DNA from: Asaia sp. W19
Lineage (GTDB): Bacteria; Pseudomonadota; Alphaproteobacteria; Acetobacterales; Acetobacteraceae
Direction of reading: 5' to 3'
Assembly (NCBI RefSeq): GCF_003994335.1
Contig: NZ_PNQZ01000070.1
Span: forward strand, 62,001-126,000
Length of the DNA stretch: 64,000 bases
Shown here: positions 36,722 through 44,350 of the stretch, piece after piece
How positions within the stretch are numbered: position 1 is the first letter of the stretch
Layout of the letters: every line of letters starts with the position of its first letter
Position numbers and translations under genes: made by a program
Notes under the pieces: generated by a model
The model's input: the letters and a program-made list of their open reading frames with translations, nothing else
Database searches by the model: none
Told to the model about the DNA's origin: nothing

Positions 36722-39139
36722 ATGAAGCTTCGCAAGCAGCGCCGCGCTCTCACGCTGTCTCTCTTCTGCTCCCCCCTCGCCCTGATGAGCGCCACCGCCC
36801 AGGCCGCAGAAGCGAAGCTTCCCGTCCATCAGAATGCAGCGCCCGCCTCGCAGGTTCAGGCGCACGGCTCGTCACGCAAAGCAAAGGCTCTCGTCTCCAC
36901 CGCCCCGGCGGAAGAGGTCATCGCAACCGCGCGACGCACCCGCTCCGAGCAGAGCGTCGGCCACACGCAACTTCAGCGTATCCTGCCTGGCGTGAGCCCG
37001 CTCAAGGCGTTGCAGATCCTGCCGGGCGTCGTATTCAACAATGCCGATCCCTGGGGCAATAACGAGCAGAACTCCTCGCTTTTCATCCATGGCTTCAATC
37101 AGAACCAGCTGGGCTATACGCTGGACGGCATTCCGCTGGGCGATCAGGCCTATGGCAATTACAACGGCCTCTCACCCCAGCGCGCCGTGATCAGCGAGAA
37201 CGTGGGCAATGCCACTGTCGCGACCGGCTCCGGGGCACTCGGCACGGCCTCGACCTCCAATCTGGGCGGAACGCTGCTGTTTTCATCCCTCGACCCCAAG
37301 CAGAAAATGGGTGGTCAGCTGGACCAGACTTTCGGCAGCTTCTCGACCTTCCGTACCTTTGCCCGCTTCGATACCGGCAATTTCGGCAACGGCAATTCGG
37401 CCTATATCTCATGGGCTCGTCAGGATGCCCGCGCCTGGGACTTCGCCGGTCATCAGGGCGGCAATCAGGTCAATGCGAAATTTGTGCACAAGGGCAGCAA
37501 GGACAAGATCACCTATTTCTTTGACTGGTCCGACAAGGTCGAACCCAATGAAGACGGCATCGTGCTACCCAATGGCTACGGCACCTATGTGCGTCCCTTT
37601 ACCTATCCCGATTTCAGCTATGCCAAATCCTATCTGAACTCTGCCGCCTACAAGAATGCCGGGCTGAATTACCGCAATTACTACTCCGCAGCGCAGCGTG
37701 AGGATTTCCTGACCTATCTGGGCTGGCAGCATGATTTCAATGCCAACCTGCATTGGGACAACAAGCTCTATTATCATCACAATCTGGGCGAAGGCGTGGT
37801 CGCCGGGCCGATCACGGCCGCCGGTCTGCCCACGCTGTTCGGCGCGTATTTCCCGAACCAGAGCGCCAGCCAGCTCAGCAATGTGTTCGGCGGCTCGGGC
37901 TATGCCACACGCACGACCGAATACTGGGATAATCGCGGCGGCCTGCTCACGACGCTGCGCTACAAGCTCGGCCATCACGACCTCGAGGTCGGGGGCTGGT
38001 ACGAGCGCAACAACAACACCCAGGCCCGTCGCTGGTATCCGCTGGATGCGAACAACCCGACCACGCCCTATGACCGCCAGCAGGACGCACTGATCAAGCA
38101 GTACACGAACTATTTCTATACCAACACCTTCACCACCCATCTGCAGGATAGCTGGCGGGTGACGAAGAACTTCACCCTTTCGGCAGGTTTCAAGTCCGAG
38201 TTGGTCTATACCAATGGCACGCTGCCTGTGGCCGGCAAGCCGGGCTCGCTCTCACCGGCCACCGCCGTGACCGTGCCGGGCGGCACCATTGCGGCCGTCA
38301 AGCCGTTCCTGCCCTCTTTCGGCGCTCTGTGGAACATCACGCCCAATGAGCAGTGGTTCGCCAATATCCAGGAAAACATGCGTTCCTATCAGGATGCGGG
38401 CTATGGCAATGCCACGCCCTGGGGCGCGACCAGCCAGGCCGCCTTCGAGGATTTCAAGAAGCACGGCAAGGTCGAGACCTCATGGACCTATGAAACCGGC
38501 CTGCGCACCCATCACCATGTCAATCTCGGGCCGCTGACCGATATCTCGGCTCAGGCCGAATATTACCACGTGCATTTCTCGAACCGTCTGGTTGCCATCG
38601 CTACCACTCAGTCGCTGTCTTCCATCATCGGTTCGGCCACGACGCTCGCCAATGTGGGCTCGGTCACGACAGACGGTATGGATTTCTCCTTCACCGCGCA
38701 GTTCGGCCCGCATTTCTCGCTCTATAACGGGCTGAGCTATAACAAGTCGGTCTATAACGACGATTACAACTCCGGCACGTCCACCATCCGCATTGCAGGC
38801 CGCAATGTGGCCGGTCAGCCTGACTGGACCGAGAAGTTCGTTGCCACCACGAACTGGGGCAATTTCTACGGCCAGTTCATCGGTGATGTGATGGGCAAGC
38901 GCTACACGACCTACACCAACGACCTTTGGGCCTCGCCCACCGCACAGTTCAGCATGAATGCGGGCTATACCATTCACGGCATTCCCCATATTCCGGCCTT
39001 GCGCGTTCAGGGCAATATCACCAACCTGACCAACACCAAGGGCTGGTCCACGGTCAATGTGAACCAGGTCTCCAACCAGTTCACCGCCTTCCCCATCGCG
39101 CCGCGCATGTATTTCCTGACCCTGAGCGCCACCTGGTAA
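36722..39139 (+). CDS. TonB-dependent outer-membrane receptor
   Basis: 805 aa. Signal peptide MKLRKQRRALTLSLFCSPLALMSATAQA, then a TonB-box-like EEVIATARR at about 64-72, a plug domain with GVVFNNADPWGNNEQNSSLF and DGIPLGDQAYGNYN, and a large barrel ending in LSATW, with Phe/Trp at the C-terminus as expected. It imports a bulky nutrient through the outer membrane with TonB energy. The phosphodiesterase and phosphatase genes downstream suggest a phosphorylated or glycerophosphodiester substrate, but this is only context. AAAGGAAA before the ATG is a good ribosome-binding site. Confidence 0.9.
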   Translation: MKLRKQRRALTLSLFCSPLALMSATAQAAEAKLPVHQNAAPASQVQAHGSSRKAKALVSTAPAEEVIATARRTRSEQSVGHTQLQRILPGVSPLKALQILPGVVFNNADPWGNNEQNSSLFIHGFNQNQLGYTLDGIPLGDQAYGNYNGLSPQRAVISENVGNATVATGSGALGTASTSNLGGTLLFSSLDPKQKMGGQLDQTFGSFSTFRTFARFDTGNFGNGNSAYISWARQDARAWDFAGHQGGNQVNAKFVHKGSKDKITYFFDWSDKVEPNEDGIVLPNGYGTYVRPFTYPDFSYAKSYLNSAAYKNAGLNYRNYYSAAQREDFLTYLGWQHDFNANLHWDNKLYYHHNLGEGVVAGPITAAGLPTLFGAYFPNQSASQLSNVFGGSGYATRTTEYWDNRGGLLTTLRYKLGHHDLEVGGWYERNNNTQARRWYPLDANNPTTPYDRQQDALIKQYTNYFYTNTFTTHLQDSWRVTKNFTLSAGFKSELVYTNGTLPVAGKPGSLSPATAVTVPGGTIAAVKPFLPSFGALWNITPNEQWFANIQENMRSYQDAGYGNATPWGATSQAAFEDFKKHGKVETSWTYETGLRTHHHVNLGPLTDISAQAEYYHVHFSNRLVAIATTQSLSSIIGSATTLANVGSVTTDGMDFSFTAQFGPHFSLYNGLSYNKSVYNDDYNSGTSTIRIAGRNVAGQPDWTEKFVATTNWGNFYGQFIGDVMGKRYTTYTNDLWASPTAQFSMNAGYTIHGIPHIPALRVQGNITNLTNTKGWSTVNVNQVSNQFTAFPIAPRMYFLTLSATW

Positions 39140-39180
39140 TCCGGTTCGGTCCGAAGGCGGCATAAAGCCGCAACCAGAAA

Positions 39181-39224
39181 ACAGGAGCGCCATCTGCCAC
39201 CCGGTCGGGCAGCATCGCTCCTGT
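39181..39224. repeat. Long imperfect hairpin between TonB receptor and phosphodiesterase
   Basis: Outer arms ACAGGAGCG and CGCTCCTGT (9 bp) and inner arms around CTGCC/GGCAG form a long stem-loop. There is no T tract, so it may stabilise or partly terminate the receptor transcript instead of ending it fully. Confidence 0.55.
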
Positions 39225-39282
39225 CGTCACACCGCCTCTTCCCGGCCGGGTCATGACGGGGACAGGCTTCAGGAGAGCTGAT

Positions 39283-40395
39283 TTGCTGTCACGTCGTCAC
39301 ACCCTCTTTCTCGGCCTCGCCGGGATCTGCGCCCCTGCTCTGACACCGCGCGCTTTCGCTGCCCCCTCTCTGGCGCCCAAGCCGCTCGTTTTCGCGCATC
39401 GCGGCGCCTCCGCCCTGCGCCCCGAACACACCCTGGCCTCCTATGCCAAGGCCATGGAAGACGGTGCCGATTACATCGAGCCTGATCTGGTCATGACAAA
39501 GGACGGCGTGCTGATCGTGCGTCATGAGAGCAATATCGCCGATACTACTGATGTCGCTTCCCGTCCGGAATTTGCCGCCCGCAAGCGCAGCCTGACCATA
39601 GATGGCCAGAAAGAGACGGGCTGGTTCACCACCGATTTCACCCTGGCAGAACTCAAGACTCTGAGGGCAAAAGAGCGCCTGCCCCAGCTTCGCCCTCATA
39701 ACACGCGCTATGACGGGCATTTCGATGTGCCGACCTTTGAGGAAGTCATCGATTTTGTGGCCGGTGAGTCTGCCGCGCGCGGCAAGGCGTTCGGGCTTAT
39801 TCCCGAAATCAAGAATTCCACCCATTTCCACAGCCTCGGTCTGGACCCGGAAACCGCGTTCCTGCGCACCATCGCGGCGCATGAATACACCCGTCAGGCC
39901 CCTCTGGAGCTCCAGTCTTTCGAAACAACCAATCTGAAGGCGATCGGCGACAAGACGCGCGCGATCAACCCGCAGGCACGGGTCATGTTCCTGATGGGCG
40001 AGCCCGGCCAGACACCGCCCGATCTGCTTGGCAAGAGTGACGCCCAAACCTTCGGCGACTTCATGAAGCCCGAAGGCCTGCGCGCCATACGCCGGTTTGC
40101 CGACGTGATCGGCCCTTCCAATACGGATCTGATTCCACGCAAGCCCGATGGCTCATGGGGCACACCCACGACACTGATCACCGACGCGCATGGGGCAGGG
40201 CTGCTGGTGCATTCCTATACGGCACGTCCGGAAAACTACTGTCTGCCGAAGGAGCTGCGTGATGGCGGGGCACTCAACGCCCGCAACCCGCAGGGCATGA
40301 TCGCCGAGGTCAAACGCTATCTCGATATGGGTCTGGATGGATTTTTCACCGATGATCCGGCTTTGGGTCGTCTGGCAGTCGATACGGCGGGGTGA
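39283..40395 (+). CDS. glpQ: Glycerophosphodiester phosphodiesterase, exported
   Basis: 370 aa from a TTG start at 39283 that follows AGGAGAG at 5-6 bp spacing. An in-frame ATG at 39253 lacks such a site. The N-terminus MLSRRHTLFLGLAGICAPAL has the twin-arginine pattern SRRHTLFL, suggesting Tat export. AHRGASALRPEHT is the GDPD motif (HRG...RPE-x-T), followed by GADYIEPDLVMTKDGVLIVRHE, and EIKNSTHF carries a metal ligand. It cleaves glycerophosphodiesters into glycerol 3-phosphate and an alcohol in the periplasm. It follows the TonB receptor and precedes a HAD phosphatase. Confidence 0.88.
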   Translation: MLSRRHTLFLGLAGICAPALTPRAFAAPSLAPKPLVFAHRGASALRPEHTLASYAKAMEDGADYIEPDLVMTKDGVLIVRHESNIADTTDVASRPEFAARKRSLTIDGQKETGWFTTDFTLAELKTLRAKERLPQLRPHNTRYDGHFDVPTFEEVIDFVAGESAARGKAFGLIPEIKNSTHFHSLGLDPETAFLRTIAAHEYTRQAPLELQSFETTNLKAIGDKTRAINPQARVMFLMGEPGQTPPDLLGKSDAQTFGDFMKPEGLRAIRRFADVIGPSNTDLIPRKPDGSWGTPTTLITDAHGAGLLVHSYTARPENYCLPKELRDGGALNARNPQGMIAEVKRYLDMGLDGFFTDDPALGRLAVDTAG

Positions 40396-40489
40396 TCGGA
40401 TAATTTGATCCGGCACAAACTTGCCTGCGTTGGACAGGTCATGCAGGGTCTGCGCCCTGTGTGACCTGTTCTCATAACGGAGATTTCTC

Positions 40490-41167
40490 TTGGCCGAGCA
40501 TGATTTGTTTCCCGGTAAAGCCTTCGATGCCTTCCTGTTCGATATGGATGGTACGATCCTCACCTCCATTATCGCGGCAGAGCGCGTCTGGACCCTCTGG
40601 GCGCAAAAGCATGGCCTCGATGTCGAGAAATTCCTCCCCACCATCCATGGCGTCCAGACCATCGAAACCATACGCCGTCAGAAATTGCCGGGCGTCGATC
40701 CGGTGGCTGAAGCGCATTGGATCACCAGCCGTGAGCTGGAGGATACGCATGGCATCGACCCTATCCCCGGTGCCACGGCCTTTCTGAACAGCCTGCCCGC
40801 CGATCGCTGGGCTATCGTCACCTCGGCCTCACGCGAGCTTGCGCTCAAGCGCATCGAGATTGCCGGGCTGCCTATGCCTGCAATCCTGATCACGGCGGAA
40901 GATGCGCCGAATGGCAAACCTGCGCCCGATTGCTTCCTGCTGGGCGCAGAGCGTCTGGGCTTCAAGGCGGAGAATTGCGCGGTGTTCGAGGACGCCCCTG
41001 CCGGGATCAAGGCGGGAGAGGCCGCAGGTGCCAGCGTGGTGGTGATCACGGCCACCCATACCCACGAAGTCGATGTGCCCCATCCCACCGTGCCGGGTTA
41101 CGAGGCGCTCAAGGCGCATCGCCTGCCGGATGGCCGTCTGTCGATTCTGGGCGACGATGCCCGCTGA
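40490..41167 (+). CDS. HAD-family phosphatase, GPP/DOG-like
   Basis: 225 aa from a TTG start at 40490 with GGAG upstream. It carries FLFDMDGTIL (Asp18, Asp20: nucleophile and acid/base), a WAIVTSASRELALKRIE motif II and VFEDAPAGIKAGEAAGASVV motif IV. The overall pattern resembles yeast glycerol-3-phosphatase and deoxyglucose-6-phosphatase (GPP/DOG) and the E. coli sugar phosphatases. It would dephosphorylate a small sugar- or polyol-phosphate; glycerol 3-phosphate is an attractive substrate because a phosphodiesterase gene lies just upstream. Cytoplasmic, no signal peptide. Confidence 0.82.
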   Translation: MAEHDLFPGKAFDAFLFDMDGTILTSIIAAERVWTLWAQKHGLDVEKFLPTIHGVQTIETIRRQKLPGVDPVAEAHWITSRELEDTHGIDPIPGATAFLNSLPADRWAIVTSASRELALKRIEIAGLPMPAILITAEDAPNGKPAPDCFLLGAERLGFKAENCAVFEDAPAGIKAGEAAGASVVVITATHTHEVDVPHPTVPGYEALKAHRLPDGRLSILGDDAR

Positions 41168-41185
41168 GACAGTCTGAAACCTGCC

Positions 41186-41584
41186 ATGTCTGTCATCACC
41201 ATTGCTGCCGCCCTGTTCCATGACGGGGCGGGCAGGCTCCTGCTTGTACGCAAACGTGACACGCGAGCCTTCATGCAGCCCGGCGGCAAGATCGAGCCGG
41301 GCGAGACCCCGCAGGCCGCGCTGTTGCGCGAAATCGGCGAAGAACTCGGCATTCAGCCGGACGAAACTTCATGCCGTTTCCTCGGAAAGATCGAGGCCCC
41401 CGCTGCCAATGAACCCGGCCATATCGTGCGCGCCGATCTCTTCACCCTGCTCTGGCCCGGCCCCGTCTCTATTGCCGCCGAAATCGAAGAAGCGCTCTGG
41501 GTGACGCCCGAAGAGGCACAGGCCCTGCCTCTTGCCCCGCTCACCCGTGATTGCGTTCTGCCTCTGTATCCCCTGATTTCCTGA
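41186..41584 (+). CDS. Nudix hydrolase
   Basis: 132 aa. The Nudix box G-x5-E-x7-REIGEELGI runs from about Gly34 to Ile56 (GKIEPGE ... REIGEELGI), with the metal-binding Glu residues intact. Nudix enzymes hydrolyse nucleoside diphosphates linked to another moiety; this small single-domain form resembles MutT-like housekeeping members. It starts 18 bp after the HAD gene stop and may be co-transcribed. Substrate cannot be told. Confidence 0.88.
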   Translation: MSVITIAAALFHDGAGRLLLVRKRDTRAFMQPGGKIEPGETPQAALLREIGEELGIQPDETSCRFLGKIEAPAANEPGHIVRADLFTLLWPGPVSIAAEIEEALWVTPEEAQALPLAPLTRDCVLPLYPLIS

Positions 41585-41677
41585 AACCGCGCCTCTCTTG
41601 AAAATTCAGGGCCGGATTTCTACTTTCCCATGCAAATCAGTGCTCTTGTGGCACCAACATAGTCTTGAGGGATCTCC

Positions 41678-43546
41678 ATGACCGAAAATACCGAAAAAGA
41701 TCAGGTCCAGGGCGCCGAGAAGCATGAATTCAGCGCAGAAGTCGGGCGCCTGCTCGACCTTGTGGTTCATGCCCTCTATTCCGAGCGCGAGATCTTTTTG
41801 CGTGAGCTGGTGGCGAATGCAGCCGATGCTTCCGACAAGCGCCGTTTCGAGGCTCTGACCGACGCTGCCAAGGCACTGCCCGCAGATGCCGCCATTCGCA
41901 TCAATCCAGACAAGGATGCCCGCCTGCTGACCATCAGCGATAACGGCGCGGGGATGAGCCGTGAGGATCTGGCGAGCAATCTGGGCACGATCGCGCGCTC
42001 CGGCACGCGCGCTTTTGGCGAGAAGCTGAACAGCGCCAAGCCTGAAGACCGCCCCAGCCTGATCGGCCAGTTCGGCGTCGGCTTTTATGCAGCCTTCATG
42101 GTGGCCGACAAGGTGGACGTGATTTCGCGCCAGCCCGGTTCCGATCAGGCCTGGCAGTGGTCGTCTGACGGCAAGGGCGCCTACACCATTGCGCCTGCCA
42201 CGCGCGAGCAGCCCGGTACAGACATCATCCTGCATGTCAAAACCGATGCCGATGAATTTCTCGACGCCTGGCGTCTGCGCTCGATCATCCGCAAATGGGC
42301 CGATCATATTTCCTGGCCGATCACGCTGCGTGAAGGTGAGGAAGACAAATCGGCCAATGAGGGCACGGCGCTGTGGCGCAAGTCGAAATCCGACATCACG
42401 CCCGAGCAGTACACCGAGTTCTACCGCCACGTTGCCCATCAGTTCGACGAGCCCTATGCGACCCTGCATTGGAGCGCAGAAGGCACGACCGAATTCACGG
42501 CACTTCTGTTCATTCCCGGGGCCCGTCCGTTCGACTTCATGGAGCAGTCGCGTGAGAGCAAGGTGCATCTCCATGTGCGCCGCATGTTCATCACCGACGA
42601 GGCCGAGCTCCTGCCGGCCTGGCTGCGCTTCGTAAAGGGCGTTGTCGACACCGAAGACCTGCCGCTGAACGTCTCGCGCGAAATGCTGCAATCGACCCCC
42701 GTGTTGCAGCGCATCCGCAAGGCCGTGACCAAGCGCGTGATGACCGAAATCAAGAACCGCGCCAAGGATACGGAAAATGCCGAGTCCTTCGGCACTTTCT
42801 GGGAAAACTTTGGCCCGATCATCAAGGAAGGCATCTGGGAGGACTCAGAGCACCGCCAGGAGCTCGCCGCCCTGTCCCGCTTCCGTTCCACGGCGTCTGA
42901 CGATCCGACCACGCTCGATGCCTATCTGACGCGCATGAAGCCGGGTCAGGAATCGATCTATTACCTGACGGGGGAAAACGCCGAGGCACTGGCCGCCTCG
43001 CCGCAGCTCGAAGGCTTCCGTGCCCGTGGCATCGAGGTGCTGCTGCTTTCCGATCAGGTGGACGGTTTCTGGCCCGATCGTCTGTCTTCCTATGAAGACA
43101 AGACCCTGAAATCCATCAACCAGGCCCATGGCGATCTGGAGAAATTCGAAGCCCCGACGCCGGAAGGCGAGGCTGCGGATCTCGAGAAGCTGATCCCGGC
43201 GCTCAAGGAAGCCCTTGGCGACGACGTGAAGGACGTGCGCGGCACGGTCCGTCTGGTCGGCAGCGCTGTGGTCATCACGAGCGAAGGCGGTCCCGATCTG
43301 ATGATGCAGCGTCTGATGCGCCGCTCGGGTCAGGGCATGCCCCCGGCAGCCCCGATCATGGAAATCAACCCGCATCATCCGCTCATCCGTGATCTCGCGG
43401 CGCGGGTGGAGAAAGGGGAGAGCGTGGCGGATTTCGCCCGCGTTCTGCTGGATGTGGCCCGCATTCAGGATGGCGAGACCCTGCCCGACGCCGCAGGCTT
43501 CGCCCAGCGCCTGACTGCCATGCTGACGAGCGCAGCCACTGCGTGA
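41678..43546 (+). CDS. htpG: Molecular chaperone HtpG (bacterial Hsp90)
   Basis: 622 aa, normal length. ATP-binding GHKL motifs are evident: [33 protein letters not shown] and [17 protein letters not shown]. The middle domain has [18 protein letters not shown], and the C-terminal dimerisation domain ends near [14 protein letters not shown]. HtpG is a cytoplasmic ATP-dependent chaperone used under heat and other stress. GAGGGATC before the ATG serves as ribosome-binding site. A long hairpin about 117 bp downstream probably ends transcription. Confidence 0.97.
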   Translation: MTENTEKDQVQGAEKHEFSAEVGRLLDLVVHALYSEREIFLRELVANAADASDKRRFEALTDAAKALPADAAIRINPDKDARLLTISDNGAGMSREDLASNLGTIARSGTRAFGEKLNSAKPEDRPSLIGQFGVGFYAAFMVADKVDVISRQPGSDQAWQWSSDGKGAYTIAPATREQPGTDIILHVKTDADEFLDAWRLRSIIRKWADHISWPITLREGEEDKSANEGTALWRKSKSDITPEQYTEFYRHVAHQFDEPYATLHWSAEGTTEFTALLFIPGARPFDFMEQSRESKVHLHVRRMFITDEAELLPAWLRFVKGVVDTEDLPLNVSREMLQSTPVLQRIRKAVTKRVMTEIKNRAKDTENAESFGTFWENFGPIIKEGIWEDSEHRQELAALSRFRSTASDDPTTLDAYLTRMKPGQESIYYLTGENAEALAASPQLEGFRARGIEVLLLSDQVDGFWPDRLSSYEDKTLKSINQAHGDLEKFEAPTPEGEAADLEKLIPALKEALGDDVKDVRGTVRLVGSAVVITSEGGPDLMMQRLMRRSGQGMPPAAPIMEINPHHPLIRDLAARVEKGESVADFARVLLDVARIQDGETLPDAAGFAQRLTAMLTSAATA

Positions 43547-43662
43547 ACGGTTAGTGCCGTTCGGTAAGCGTTGCACGCGATAAGGGTGCCCAGGGCAGCG
43601 TTCAGCGTGCGCGTTTGGCACCAGACGTGGCATCATGGTCGGGTGAGACGAAAACCAGCTTA

Positions 43663-43698
43663 GAAGAAGGCCCGTACCTCGCAGTACGGGCCTTCTTC
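43663..43698 (+). terminator. Long perfect hairpin downstream of htpG
   Basis: GAAGAAGGCCCGTAC and GTACGGGCCTTCTTC form a 15-bp perfect stem with a 6-nt loop. There is no poly-T run after it, only CTTCTTC in the arm, so it is a terminator-like structure of the bidirectional type. Confidence 0.75.
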
Positions 43699-43793
43699 AT
43701 GCCTGCCCCTCCCGGACGCGCCTCCCTGCCTGACCGAGAGGGAGATCAGGCGGAGCCGCGCTTTTCCCCGATTTCAGGCCTTGCCTCTGCCTG

Positions 43794-43814
43794 AGTCTGA
43801 AGTCTGAAGTCTGA
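43794..43814. repeat. Short tandem repeat, AGTCTGA x3
   Basis: Three perfect 7-bp copies in a row within the 370-bp gap between htpG and the next small gene. No gene overlaps it. The gap 43547-43918 holds nothing else recognisable apart from the hairpin. Confidence 0.75.
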
Positions 43815-43918
43815 GCCATCGTCGATACGCGAAATCTCTGCAACTTCGCCTCAACCGAATGAGTTCTCTACCTCCTCCAGGGAGGCCCGTAGGCCGCCAT
43901 GCAAAAGGAAGTCGGATC

Positions 43919-44242
43919 ATGACGCAGAGCAGCTTTCATCCCACCAAGGAAATGGCCTCGGCGGCACGCCACGGTCTGAAATTGCGCGAGAAATTCAATC
44001 GGGGTGGCACAGATTCAGGCGTCAAACGCGCCGAACAACTGGCTGAGCAGAGGGATCTGGATGAGAGCGATCTCAAATCCATGCACAGCTTTTTCGCTCG
44101 CCACAAATCCGACCAGCATACCAAGACGCATGAATGGGGATCGGACAGCGACCCTTCGGCAGGCTATATCGCCTGGCTTCTATGGGGCGGAAACCCGGCA
44201 CGGGACTGGGTCGAGCGCAAACTCGAGTCAATCAAGGCATAA
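43919..44242 (+). CDS. Conserved small protein (phage-type family, unknown function)
   Basis: 107 aa from the ATG at 43919, with AAAGGAAG upstream. Sequence features are FHPTKEMASAARHGLKLREKFNRGG, KSMHSFFARH, and SAGYIAWLLWGGNPARDWVERK. I recognise this pattern from small proteins that recur in tailed phages and in bacterial genomes. It is predicted to be soluble and charged, with no catalytic motif. No other phage gene is nearby, so it may be a domesticated or stray copy. It lies in front of the convergent Hint-domain gene. Confidence 0.68.
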   Translation: MTQSSFHPTKEMASAARHGLKLREKFNRGGTDSGVKRAEQLAEQRDLDESDLKSMHSFFARHKSDQHTKTHEWGSDSDPSAGYIAWLLWGGNPARDWVERKLESIKA

Positions 44243-44350
44243 CCGGGCCAGCGCCGGGCCCGTCTCCAGATTGGCATCATGCGCGCGAGCCCATGTCAAA
44301 TGATCCATAGCGGAGATCGGTGAGATATCTCCGCCACGGAACCGGCACGC

